Shown: positions 47,560 through 61,100 of the stretch, piece by piece
How the letters are laid out: every line of letters begins with the position of its first letter
Numbering within the stretch: position 1 is the first letter of the stretch
NCBI GenBank assembly: GCA_036873755.1
Contig: JAVTVY010037243.1
Span: 62,001-126,000 of the forward strand
Length of the DNA: 64,000 nt
Origin: Hanleya hanleyi
Taxonomy: Eukaryota > Mollusca > Polyplacophora > Lepidopleurida > Hanleyidae
Direction: 5' to 3'
Notes under the pieces: generated by a model
Databases searched by the model: none
The model's input: only the letters and a program-made list of their open reading frames with translations
Told to the model about the DNA's origin: nothing
Translations under genes and position numbers: made by a program

Positions 47560-50500
47560 CACTGTAAGTCTGGTTGTGTTTGTCTGTAGATCTTGATTAT
47601 TCTTTATCTTTATCTATTCAAATGGTCAATTTGGTACTTTTTAGACAAAAATTAGCCCCACCAGCTGTGTGTATCAAAAACGCATTGAGGACGATTCCCT
47701 ATCTAAAGTGAAGATCATCTTTGTGATCTTGCACTATATATGAATCATAACTTTTGTTGTAAGGTAGCTTACCAAAGATTGAAAAATGTTCAAAAATATT
47801 AAAATTCATATTCGTAATAATAATTCATAAAGTGCCATATAGTTATAGAACAACCTCAAGAATATGTGTGTAAAGTTTGTGTATCCTGTAATTTTTGTAT
47901 GGCTCCGTAAAGGACCATCGCCGATATTGGACAGATCCACATTTGTTTGACACACTGTGTACGTTGCTGTCCTCTCACCGTGACGGGACAACCACAGTTA
48001 TAATCATCCAGTCTCAGCCAATGTTCACTAAATTTGCATTTTCCCGGCATCGGCAAAATTAGCCCAAAGCTAAATTCCAAACCAACGAACAATGGCGACT
48101 GCAATTTGACCAGTTCAAATGGCGACTGTTCTGATACGTAAATTAGTACAGCTGTCGACATTATGACCTCGACCAATACACGTCACAGAATATGAATATT
48201 AATTCAGCGGGAAACAGTCACGAGTTTAGTTCAACCAATGGACTACACAAAATATGTAAATGAGCTGTCTGACCTCGTTCCAATCTGGCGAAGGGTCACC
48301 AGCAAACACGTTTCACGGCTGTTTGGATTTTTATTCCGCAATAAATTTCGCTGAACTTCAGAGAATAACTTAGCTTTTTCCACTCATTTTCCCGGACTCT
48401 GTACATATATTTCCTCTGACTTTCCATGTCCTTTCAACGAAATTCCATTACTCTTAGTGCGAGGCCTGTTGTGAATGCTGTAAGGGGCATCAAATGAGAA
48501 CAGTCTCCGGGCAGGAGATCAAAACTACACATGTGCAGAAGAAAAAAGAAAAACTGAAAAGTGATACTAATGTAGGGTTTACCCTTGGTAAACCCGACAA
48601 AAAAACTAATAGGTTTTCTGTCTACTTATTCTCTAAATTATACTGTCTGAAATGTGAATGAATTTTGCTGAACCCATGAGGTAATATTAGATAAAAACAC
48701 GGTTGTACATTTGGCTGTTTCGTCATCATCTATCGATCTGTCTTTCGTCAGAAATATTCCAGAATACATTTACATCTGAAACAAATTGAACCAATTTTTT
48801 ATTTTTTATTTTTCATGAAAGTCGTGATCTCACTGTTACGAAGGCATAATATATGGAGGTTGTGTTGGCTGAATATACATGTATTATGAAGTGGGAACCG
48901 TGTACAAGCGAAAGTTTGGCCCACGTGCCATGCTATCCAAGTATTGATCACGTGATGTTATTGCAACTCCGTATGGCGGGAAAATGTACAACCAACACGT
49001 GGCATGCTGAAACTTTCATTCTTCCATGTCTGCAGACCCCACCTAAATTCTATGAAAGTATTTTCATACATTTGTTAATAAAGGATCGAAGGGATACAGT
49101 GAATTGTTAGAATGGGCAAGCAATTCATGTCTTTCGTTTAGCCGCTATTCATGGCGGGATGAGCTCGTTCCAGCTGGGAAAATGGTATATCGTCTCAGAC
49201 GAGTTGGCCCGGACATGGATCTCAGTCGAGTTGGCCCTGATATGGATCTTCAGATAGTGTCGGGCGCTTGCTTAATTTGCTGTTCGTTTTATTGACATGA
49301 ACAGTTTGAAAAGCCCTTCCACAATATTTCTCTATGAAGAGCAATCAAGAAATTATTAGGTTTGTTTCTCAATCTGAAAATGACGTAATCTGTGTTTCTT
49401 CGTTAGATCGTTATATATTTTCACGTAAACATCATTGGCGTCACTGGGATAGTTGTGCCTAGTCTTCTCGGCCGTGAAAAAAATTCTGCAAGAGTTCAAG
49501 CATGCCCCGAAGACAAAATAAAGAAAATATCAGAAAATCTAAGTGACAGAATATGCCCTTGCCTCGTATGTACTAATAAAACGATATACGCGAATTTGTG
49601 ATTTTAAATTGGCCGGGCGTCCGATGAAACTTATCTCTTCATTGTCAGCCGAGTCAATTATTCGAACCTAATTTAATGGTTAAAGAGCAGAAATAATGCT
49701 TTATTTATCTTTTGATCAATTGCGAATTATTGCCTGACAAATCTAAACGCACAACAAACATTTCCCGGGTTTTGCTTTGGGGTTTCCCCTCGACCACACG
49801 TGTTCGTACCACTGAACTTCGCCGAAGTATATTAGGCGTCATTCTACACACAAAGTATAGTGAATGTCTCGTGATTGTCGATCTTATTTCATTTAAGAGT
49901 GCTGTCTGGAGTAAATATCACAAAATTAAAGAAACACCACAGTCGACGTATTGTGACCTTTCATTGTCAAATGGTATGGGCATTTAATATGGGGACTCTA
50001 ATTTACGAAAACGTCCGTTTTTACCTGCGGCACGCAGGTCTACGGGAGGCTCGCGTTGTTGTTGTTGTTGTTCTTGTTGTTCTTCTTCTTGTGACTTTTT
50101 GAAATACGCATGCGCTAAGAGAGTGTGATCTCTGCCACACTTTCCTTTTCAATCTCACATGACAACACTGTCTTCAGGCACGTTTGAATTCATTTGCAAC
50201 TATATTCGGTGGAATTAATTATTGCTTCGTTGATTTCCGTTCAGACTTCAATTCTCTTTCGTCAGTCGCTTAAAATCTGTCGGTCGTCACATCAGTCACT
50301 GTCTTCAGATATTACCATTTTCATTGAACAGTATTCACATGTATATACAATTTAAGATCCTTGGATTTCTTATATACCAAGGAAGATGAGCCGCAACCTT
50401 GTCAGTGGTTCAGCTAATTTGCATACAGTCACAGGCGACTGTCTTAGAAAGTAGAAAAATAAGTTCACTACTTCTAGTAATCATTTTATCTACCCAATCT

Positions 50501-52580
50501 AGATAAAACACAAATTGGTGAAGAAGCATAACAAATAACGCATTATCATTATGATTAACATTGAATAATACTTGGTATCAAATTATAGATCATGCATCAT
50601 AAAAACAAACGCAACAATTACGTTTCAGAAGTAAGCGGAACAACTCAGCAACTTTCACCGAATAAAGATGTTTAACTTTACCCCCAAGGAATTCGCATAT
50701 ATGGAAATATGTTTTGAAAGGAATAATAACTTAACCCTCTGTGGGAATCGAAACAATGATCCTCCAATCCCTGGACTTGCACTTAATGTCTTAGCTATAC
50801 CGACTCATTGATACTACTCAAAACTCGACTTTATGCGCAAATGATTTTATAATACATAAATGACTATGTAGTATTTAATGAGTCAGACAACCCTATGCGC
50901 GAACAATACAGTTGTGTAGTTATATTGTGTACTTTCGGTACATAGCTATTTCGAATGATCCTCTTTCGGAACACAGTCTCTCTATCCTCATTCTCGCAAG
51001 CCAGGGCTTTGCTTCGCTGGTATTGATGTTCTCGTCCTCTTCCGCACTCATAATCCCTTTAGAATTGCATTAATCACTTCTGTAAAATCAATACTTATGT
51101 GTATCAGCAGACAATGGGCAGAAACATGTTGCATTTGACATCATTCTCTCAAGTCAGAGCCCATTTATGCTAGAACTTACTGGTTCTACACTTCACAATT
51201 TACGTTATTTTGTCAATCAGTCTTACGAATGAAATTACGTCATATATTAGCAGATACTGACCATAAAAGCGATCTATTTGACCTCGTTGTCAAAAGCTAT
51301 GACCTTGATTTCCTTGAGAGTTTTTAAAAATTATTTTGATACTTAGATACCTTTCATATTGACTTGGAAGTCGTTTTCGCGAATGCAATAATTTGATGTA
51401 CCAAAAGATAATAACGAGAATTCGACATGATTCTCTTATACACACAGACCTTGTTTAGTGAACTAACCCTGAAATTTCGCACTTAAATCACCTTCCGAAT
51501 GACTTAATGACAAACATACTCGCGAATTGACTATAGGAAGATATCCATAGATACTGACAAGAAATGTTTCTTATTTGCAGAATTTGATTTAAAAAAAATA
51601 AAATTATCAACCTTCGAAAAGGCTTGACCAAACATGTCGGATGAGGTGATATCTCCTAAGGATGAAATAGGTAATCATTTGTATAGAAAGAGCAAACCAT
51701 GTATTGATATTGGCTTGCTGCATGGAAAAGAGTGTCAAGGTACCGTATTTAGTTTGCAGATGATAACGCACATAAATGCAGAAACTTAATTTATTATTCT
51801 AATCGAATATCAAGACTGTCACAGGCGTCAATTTGAATCGTGAAAAATGTCATTATGCCTCTTGAACAGTTCGATAAAGCCTTCAACCCCATTCCATAGT
51901 TTCACAGATCAAAGTGATAGACCTGATAATAAATTCATTGAAAATTAACTTTGAAGGAAATATAAATTTTTCATTTTGCTCGGCAAAGTAAGCGAGAAGG
52001 GAGACTGAAGAGTGTAGATGTTCGCGCTATGACTAAATCCTTGAAATTTGTTTGGATTTCCAAATATTTGAAAGCCTTTTTCATTTGCAAAAATCAACGG
52101 CTGAACCGAATGTTTTGAAACTTGGAATACACGATACTTGTACCAAGACATTGCCAAAGTGATCATTGTGACTTCGTCTGTCAATTCAGTATAGACGGCA
52201 CGGACCAGTCAAAATTGTCGAAATTTGAACGGGAAAGTGAATATATATATATGGTATCAAACCTATTAGTCAATTCCTACAATTGTGGGTTAGAAGTTGA
52301 AAATTACTTCCCTTGGCATGAAAACACTTGCAGATGGCACTTTTTTTCTACAATTACCACTACCTCCGCCGATATGTCTTTCACTGTATTATTGCCACTG
52401 CCGCAGGTTTTGACTACAATGTAGTCATTTCTCACTTGTTCTGAACTGACCTGCACAAACTATTCGGAAGTCGTCAGTTTTTCACGACTGCGATGTTCAC
52501 TTCCGGTCATGAATACTTTGGGAACTTAACGTAACGATGTAACACAGGCTGGACATAACAAAAGGGGCATGAACTTTGGG
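47560..52580. other. Non-coding stretch, AT-rich
   Basis: No gene is supported. It holds a GGGTTTACCCTTGGTAAACCC hairpin-type motif near 48577, a TTG/TTC-rich simple repeat near 50055-50100, and a tRNA-derived SINE head near 50.77 kb. Confidence 0.4.
50735..50812 (-). mobile_element. tRNA-derived SINE head
   Basis: On the minus strand, GAGTCGGTATAGCTAAGACA resembles an A-box and GTTTCGATTCCCACA a B-box about 45 nt later, with no acceptor stem. This is typical of a SINE promoter. Confidence 0.45.
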
Positions 52581-52589
52581 GAATGTACA

Positions 52590-52700
52590 CCAAGACTCAA
52601 TTTTAATAGGGTTCTGGGACACCAGGATATGGATGTGCATGACATGTTTAATGTTCCTGGGCAAGTTGTTAAGATATCTGGGCAACAAGAACGCTGTGAC
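52590..52700 (+). repeat. Fourth copy of the 45.6-kb repeat family
   Basis: Shares CAATTTTAATAGGGTTCTGG, GGATATGGATGTGCATGACA and ATGTTCCTGGGCAAGTTGTT. Confidence 0.6.
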
Positions 52701-52799
52701 AATGGACCTAAAGGTGACAATACCCTTCGGCCAAAACTTGGCAGAGGGGTAAAAAAGTTAAAACTTCGACAAAAGCTTAACTTTTCAGTCACACCCTAG

Positions 52800-52967
52800 C
52801 ACAGGCCCCAGTGTCTGGACAGTAGAATTTAAATTCAGTATAATTTAAATAATTTAATTTTTTTTAAGTCATCCTATCCTCTCTGTATTACAGGATGACT
52901 TAAAAAAAATTAAATTATTTAAATTATACTGAATTTAAATTCTACTGTCCAGACACTGGGGCCTGTG
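52800..52967. mobile_element. 168-bp foldback MITE with 8-bp target duplication
   Basis: Arms of about 76 bp (CACAGGCCCCAGTGTCTGGA ... AAGTCATCCT) are almost perfect inverted copies around a short ATCCTCTCTGTATTAC loop. CACCCTAG flanks both sides (52792-52799 and 52968-52975). An 8-bp duplication fits a hAT-type transposase; the near-perfect arms suggest recent activity. Confidence 0.8.
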
Positions 52968-53283
52968 CACCCTAGGGGTATGCAAAAAATAAAATAATAA
53001 AGTATAATCAAAATAACCCCAATATGATAGGCTAAAAAGTCAGTTTCAGCTCTTAATTTTTTTTCATTTCAGATATACCGGTTAATACATTAAGTTTGGT
53101 AGACTACCACAATCCTGATATGTTTAAACTCCACAAATAATTCAGCTATTTATGTCTGTTATGATTATTTCTCCAAACCTTGTAATCTTGCATGTTTAGT
53201 GCCAGATCAGATAGATATATTTCTAATTGTTGTCTGATGTGTAGGTGCCAATTCTGGCCATGTTGGTAATAAATGGACCTAAT

Positions 53284-53338
53284 TTCAGGCCAGGACAGAT
53301 ATCAGGCCAGGACAGATATCAGGCCAGGACAGATATCA
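53284..53338 (+). repeat. Three 17-bp tandem repeats
   Basis: AGGCCAGGACAGATATC repeated three times head to tail. Confidence 0.85.
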
Positions 53339-54250
53339 GCAATTAACAATATCCAGTATACCCTATTTCTTCTAATTTTTCGAACAGCATTTTTAGACTT
53401 TGAAGCAGAAAATAACCATCTTTATCTCAACTCAGGCAACATACTGTTATTTATCCCAAGAACGTAAAAGACAGCTAGTGAAATTTGTAGAATGTTAGCA
53501 TAATTTCTCTCTGCAGATGCCTGAAGTTACATTTTGCTGTCTGAATAATTAGAAGAAAGATGATAGCATCATTGCTCATGCACTTCAAATGGAGCCTCCA
53601 ATCCCACTGTTATACTGTCTCCCAGATATAAACAACAAAACAGCTTAATATAAATTGTTTTTATTAAAAGTTTGTATGGTATAGACAGTTATTAACAGTT
53701 ACGCAGTAGATTTCAATGTTAAAAACATTCCTCAGATGGTCTCAGAGCCAGTGAGACTCCATTGCTAGCCACTAAAATATATTCTAAAAACACAATGAAA
53801 CCAGAGACAGTTTTCATTAGAGTTGCCTCTGTTTTGCAAGGGATACACATAAACAGACATGTAAAGCAAATGCTTGAGTGCTTTGTGTGTTTGAATCATC
53901 CAGAAAATCATGATACATGTAATTAATTTTGTGGATCAAACTTGGTCTGAAATTGGTTAAGTTATCTGGTTGGAGCTCACTCTGGAAGGCTCAAATATTA
54001 ATAAAAAAAAAAAAAAAATTAACTGTGGATCTGTTTGTATCCATCCCACATTGATTGCCGACCATGGATTGACCTATGAGAGTGGCTATTTTTGGCAGAC
54101 ACTCAAAAGTCTATCCCCACTCAATACATGTATGGATTTAATCTGTGGAAAAATTTCCCATGATAACTGTGTAGTGCATCACCACGTACAATAGCCATGT
54201 AACATTTTACCTGTAGTGGACAGATAAAGCAGTGATTTCCTTTTCTCCAG

Positions 54251-54409
54251 CTAGATCCGGATATTCTCACATTGAGTAAAAGTGGAGCCTACAGTTCTTA
54301 CGAACTGGTCGGAATTCATGTGACTGAGCAGAAGCTCAAGTATCGTCGAGCTAAACTGAATCCGCTATTCAAACTCAAAGCAAGACTGCTGGTAGCTGAC
54401 TTAATCTAA
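54251..54409 (+). CDS. Terminal exon of an unidentified host gene
   Basis: An acceptor TTTTCTCCAG is followed by 52 open codons and TAA (54407-54409), with AATAAA at 54492-54497. The peptide (LDPDILTLSKSGAYSSYELV, then KLKYRRAKLNPLFKLKARLL) has strong coding character. The gene would converge on the tensin gene. I do not recognise the family, and no upstream exon is seen in the preceding kilobases. Confidence 0.6.
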   Translation, partial: LDPDILTLSKSGAYSSYELVGIHVTEQKLKYRRAKLNPLFKLKARLLVADLI

Positions 54410-54499
54410 ACCCAATCAGGTTTTTTTGAACAAAGAATGGATACTATCTAAGTCAGTTGGGCAGGTTGTGTGTGTGTGTGTGTCAAATTGCAATAAAAT

Positions 54500-57400
54500 C
54501 AAGTCGAAGCATGAAATTTGCCTTTCGTCCATTTTGAAGAGGAAAAAATAGTAAACAACCTAAGACGGGTATACATATGGGAATAATTAAACATGAATCT
54601 AACAAGTCTGGAGCAGATTTTACATTCAAGCCGAAATTCTGAAATAAAAAATATACACAATTACTATTAAAAAAGCAATGTGGCTACTGAAAACGCGTTC
54701 ACACTATACATTCAAATGTTAAGTGTGTGATACATTTTACAAGGAGATAAATCACTTTTTCGTAATATATTCACAACCGGACCCGACCCCGACATAAAAA
54801 GGTCATGAAGCATGCTCAGTGAACACCTGATTTGTATATAGGAAACTAAAAACGGGCTAATGAAATAGTATCACCTATATTTGAGACGGGTAGTTATTTG
54901 TATAATAAGGACAACGTATGATGCCTCACATAATAACCTAACTGGGAAGAACACAATCAGCATGAATCTCCATATCCTTGCAGCGCATGATGCACAATGG
55001 ATGTATACATTACTACGACCAATCCACCAGTGAACCAGTTTATACATGGATATAAAGCTGCATGGATACACAGCTGTGAGTGACATATGCCTGATGAACA
55101 ACTGCTGATCATATCATCTATGGCATTAAACATAAAAACAAATTAAATCCAGGCATCACATTCACATTTTGAACAGAAAACTGCCCATTAGACTCGATAA
55201 TTGTCCAATCAAGTTAACTGTCCAATCTAATTAAAAGGTGAAGTCATGTGACACCAGTAAAATGTAATTGGCTGAAATCTGCAGCCAATTGCAATCAGAC
55301 ACAGTCAAATCATGTGACAAGGAAGAGCTTGCAACTGATTGGCTCAACCAAAAAGGGTGTGGCAAAGGCTTGTTCTTGGCTGTTCACTGTGAATTATTCC
55401 AACCAATCAGAATAATTACAGTTTATTTTCATCTCAAAAATCCTGTCCTCAGTCACTTTAGTAGTGAACCCTCCTATATTAGCACCAAAACAATCAAATG
55501 ACAGCACTATTGAACCGGGAATTTGTTTTGGAGGAAATTTAACCCCTCATCCCTCAGATGAACTCTTTCTGTGTAGTAAATATCAAGACAGGTTTCATTT
55601 GAACTGTTCACAGGCTCAAATCAAAGCACATAACTTACCAACAAAGTGGTAAAACATCAAAACACATATTCTGGAGGCAGGAATTGTGATTAGTTGTTAA
55701 ACAGCAACATGCACACCCATCAAACCCCACCCCGCCCACTCCCCATCCAATGGCAAACTTATTATGTTGGTTTCATGTGAAGTTCACAGAACATTTACGA
55801 ACAAGATACTAACATATCATAAATAATAATAATTAAGGTTCCCCCCCCCCCCCAAAAAAAAAACTTGCCAGGCACCATTTTTACCCAGCATTTGTTGAAA
55901 CAATAATGCATATTTAATATTATATAAAAAAGTTACAACAGAAAAACTCCTTCATTTCATAGAAGGAATTAATAATGCAATAATTACAACATGATTGAAC
56001 TCATCAACAATGAGAGATTTTTAACAAACACATAAACAGACATGATCTGTCTAACATCTAAATACTGCTGCCTCTAAATACACCCAACCAAAAAAAAAAA
56101 AAAACACACACTGGACTTCAGTTGCCATGGGAACAGCCAATCAAAATGTATGATTAATCATAATTCATAGTAACATTAATGTGGCTGAGTAACCATAGCA
56201 ACTTTGATAATCTCGAACCAGGCACTCATAAAATTATCAATGAAATTAACAGAACACACATATATCGCTGCATGCAATATATCCGGGTAAAAATTTCTTT
56301 TTCAAATTTTTTAAAACTTTTATTTTACTTCCCTGAAACCTAAATAGTACCAGCTTGTTATGCAGGATATATTTATACAAATATATATTCACCATCATGT
56401 TGGGGTTCCTCAGGGTTAGATATATATATATAGATATATGTATATACAAGATGCTATAAATATATACCAACATAAATACACAGAAGGCAGCAGCTACAAA
56501 TAGAAGCATTATTTTGAAAAACTAAGACGGCATCCGTTACACACGGGGGTAAAATCATGGTATTTGTACCACAACAATCAGATCTTCATAATATCACTAG
56601 CTGTTATTTCTACCGACAGCTCTCAGTTTATCTCTGCAACACAACAGCACAGTCCAAATCTACTGACAGCTGCCAGCTTTTCTGTCCAACACAACAGCAC
56701 AGTCCAAATCCACTGACAGCTATCAGCTTATCTGTCCAACACAACAGCACAGTCAAAATCTATTGACAGCTGCCAGCTTATCTGTCCAACACAACAGCAC
56801 AGTCCAAATCCACTGACAGCTATCAGCTTATCTGTCCAACACAACAGCACAGTCAAAATCTATTGACAGCTGCCAGCTTATCTGTCCAACACAACAGCAC
56901 AGTCCAAATCTACTGACAGCTGCCAGTTTATCTGTCCAACACAACAGCACAGTCCAAATCCACTGACACCTATCAGCTTATCTGTCCAACACAACAGCAC
57001 AGTCCAAATCTACTGACAGCTGCCAGCTTATCTGTCCAATACAACAGCAAGGTCCGAATCTACTGACAGCTATCAGCTTAGCTGTCCAACACAACAGCAC
57101 AGTTCAAATCTAAGGTCAGCTCAGCTTATCTCTCATACACAATAGCAAAGTCCAAATCAGCAGCTTGTCTCCCCTCTTCCAATAATGGCATATTCAAGCC
57201 AAATCTTCAAATTGTTAAAACCCTTCCTTCCCATTATCACAACAGTGGAATCCCCATGTATTGATCCGAACAGACTCAGCTGGTCTTCCCGTTGGAAAAT
57301 AATGGTATGTGCCGACTGTGTCACAATGATCAAGTTTCATCTTTGACATTGAACACAAGACCACTTATTTTCCTCCTTGCAAGTCGCACAATAAATATTT

Positions 57401-58103
57401 GAAAGCCTTAAATTCAACTTTTTCGATTTCGAAATGCCGATTATTTACAAACAAATAAAACTTCAATCTTGCACTACAAGAGAGGATATCCTAAAAGTTT
57501 ATGCTGACCATGGCCTACGTTAACAATACAGACAAAACAGGGTCACAGGCTAAGTACAGAAGCACCGAAGAAGTTTAACATCATGTTGTCAGATGTCTGT
57601 CTTCGTGAAATGGAGACAGAACAATACAGTCATGCGAGTCATCGGTGCCCGCCGACCGAGCCTAAGTTGCCCTACCAAACGATGGCATGAACTCATGAAT
57701 TAAGTACAGATGTGCACAGTACCAATCACTGGCACTAATCTCAAAAGATGAAGTAAGTTTACATCACACCACAAACTCGCTTGGTGACAATTTCAGGGTG
57801 CGTTTTCTGTCAACTGTTGTATGGCTTGATACAGGCAACGTTCCATCCAAATTGGAAGGAAACTGACGGGGATAACATATTTACATTGAATTGTAAAATG
57901 AGGCAAGATCGGACAAACAAAGAGTATGGCTTACGACAAATGTCCATTCACAAAAACCTGACTCCCGGCATTGAGGAATAATATGAAAATTATAGTCCTT
58001 TCATCGAGTCATATTCTGGCAGAAGATACTGGGGCAGATCTGTCCAAATGATGTCAAGGTCAAAGGTCAAGTGAAAACAGCCAATGGTGACAGAGGAGAG
58101 GGA
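54500..58103. other. Intergenic DNA and probable tensin 3' UTR
   Basis: No coding region. AT-rich with poly-C/poly-A near 55844-55863, a 50-bp minisatellite (56610-57120) and simple repeats. The tensin transcript runs leftward into it; possible AATAAA sites on the minus strand occur near 55422 and 53657, but which is used cannot be told from sequence. Confidence 0.45.
56610..57120. repeat. 50-bp minisatellite, about 10 copies
   Basis: Unit: CAACACAACAGCACAGTCCA followed by AATCTACTGACAGCTGCCAG and CTTATCTGTC. Two variants alternate (TGCCAGC and TATCAGC), so amplification involved a dimer. Confidence 0.85.
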
Positions 58104-61100
58104 TTATGACTTCACTTTGTTCTGACCAATCATAACTTTTGTTACAAAGTTCACAATGGCAGAGGCAGGCTGTTCCGGGTCAAGTTCAGCAAACAGGTGA
58201 CAGGAGTTGTCCGAAACTCCGCCTTGTTTTCTAGCTATGAATCCAAACAACCTGAAAGTGGAAACAAAGTATTTCATGAACTCCAGATATTCCGCAAACA
58301 TACAGTGTAAACCAGTGGCATTTGTTGAATTGTTTTCATAAATTTAAAACAACCAATCGTCACACTGAAGATCAGCAGGAAGATGTCAGGTTCTAGTATC
58401 TCATTCAGAGTTTTTAGCAAAATTACACACTAACATACTCAAAGGTAAAAACAATTTTGGCAAAAGAAAATCTGTTAACGAGGAGAAGATTAAGAAAAGT
58501 GAAACAAACTTGTATTCAATGGAACACTTGTTGTTTTTTTCTAATGAGTCTAACTGCTGATAAGAGGCTTCAAAGATTGAAGAAGGAGGTTCATCTTCAC
58601 TTACTTTGCATCGGCGGGAACACTTGGCCCATCTGTCTGCCTCTTCCACCTGTAAATGAGAAAAGATTAATTCAGACAAGGGATCCATATAATCTAGTTA
58701 CCATATATTCCAGCTGACAATGTTTTAATGAACAATTTTGAAGAAAGGAAAAAATGTTAAAAGTTCAAAATCATTGTTAAGACAATCTAATCAGGTGATC
58801 ATCTACAGATGTAGAAAATTTAATTGCTTTATGTTGCGAAGTTTGTTTGTGCTCCTGCAAGAAACAATATTGAGATAAATGGACGGACGGACGGATGGAC
58901 AGATGCAAATTATGTTGTTCCACTGGATTTACAGAGGACACACAAAATGCAAGAAAACTAGAGGTGACCAGGAAGTGTTCTTGGTTTTCCTGTTAAGCAA
59001 CCATTGGCTGGGAAAAATGTTCCATGAATGTTGACTGTCCAATGGCATTCCTTGCCTTTATCTAATTTTATGGGACTATAAACAGATTCTAGCGATCTAA
59101 TTCTATGGGAATACCAGGGAATCCAAAGCTATCATTCTTATATGTATTGCTAAAAACAATTTATGGAATTTCTTGGGTTCTCATGTGTTCCTGAAGGGAA
59201 CAGGAAGATTCATGTGGTGAAAACATTGACTTCAAAGGGGAAGTAACTCTCTGTAACAGTTAAAGTAATCCTAGCAAACAAAGTTGTCTCCCTTCGACTA
59301 CAGTGGAGATTTGCGAGTATTTATACTGTCCATTCAAACTACTCACCGCCTATCCTCTGGGTCTATACCACAGTATGTTACGGCAGCTACGGGGTAGTGA
59401 CGACGGAAGAACAATCTGTTTAGAGAGTGCATGAAAAATAGATAGATCAGTGCCATTTTTTCAAGATGCAATTTATTATATACCTTTCTTAAAATAAACT
59501 AATGAAGACAATTTACTTAACATGAGTAGTATGACTAACGTCACAAGACCTACGAAGTAGGGTTTGATATGATTTAAGTTTGTACCTTGAACTAAGACTG
59601 ACCATTTCCATGGTTGTTGGAGGCATTGAGACATGTTTTTCGCCAATTTTGAGGTTTCTAGTTCACCTAATTATGTCAGAAATTGGGTCAGAAAGTAGGT
59701 TTCATTGACCTTGACCCAATTAGCTCAGGTCACACTGACACTGACCTAATTAAGCGCATTTCCATGGTCTTAGGAGGCATTAGGACATGTTTTTGCCAAT
59801 TTCGAGGTTTACAGGTCACCTAAGTAGGTCAAATTTTCATCAAAAGTGAGTCTGCTCAGAACTTGCTTGTAACAGTCCCCTAATGCATGTTCATGCCAAA
59901 AATCAAGGTTCTAATGTCAACGGTTCTCCTTATTTTGCTGGAGGAAGGATTCGGGTGGACTCACTCACTCACTACCAGACAATTTGCAAATGAGAGCCTA
60001 CTTCGTAGGAAAATTGAGTAGCATATCACATTGGTTCTTTATTCAGAACATAATCAGTTCCATCTTTCAGGTAGCAGTCACGAGACACAGGAGAACATGC
60101 ATGCAATATTCTGTTCAGACACATCAGTAAATCTAGATGATAAGGTTCTCAGTAATGACATTAATAATATAATTGACATGAAAGATTGACAGATAATATA
60201 TAGAAATACTGCCAGAGAAATAATGCCTGTGATATCCATCAAATACCTGTATATGTTTATACAGACTTACTTTCTATTGCTATCAGTTAGTGTGATGCCT
60301 TGTGAGGAGACCTTGAAATGGACAACGGTTGTTTTTAAATTGGGATCATTCATATTATTAAAGGTGTGTTTTATGGCTTTTGCGACGGCTTGAGGTCCGG
60401 TAAGTGATTCCGTATCCACAGTGTTTATGAAAAGAACATTGCAGGCTGAAACAGAGAACAGATATAGCACATGTAAATCAAATGTCAAAGATACATGTAA
60501 CCAATAAAATTGTTGATTTTCATCTTTAAATAACACACTGGCAGACTGTTAAATACTCTGATCTGTGTTACACACTGGCAGACTGTTAAATACTCTGATC
60601 TGTGTTACACACTGGCAGACTGTTAAATACTCTGATCTGTGTTACACACTGGCGGACTGTTAAATACTCTGATCTGTGTTACACACTGGCGGACTGTTAA
60701 ATACTCTGATCTGTGTTACACACTGGCAGACTGTTAAATACTCTGATCTGTGTTACACACTGGCGGACTGTTAAATACTCTGATCTGTGTTACACACTGG
60801 CAGACTGTTAAATACTCTGATCTGTGTTACACACTGGCGGACTGTTAAATACTCTGATCTGTGTTACACACTGGCGGACTGTTAAATACTCTGATCTGTG
60901 TTACACACTGGCAGACTGTTAAATACTCTGATCTGTGTTACACACTGGCGGACTGTTAAATACTCTGATCTGTGTTACACACTGGCAGACTGTTAAATAC
61001 TCTGATCTGTGTTACACACTGGCGGACTGTTAAATACTCTGATCTGTGTTACACACTGGCGGACTGTTAAATACTCTGATCTGTGTTACACACTGGCAGA

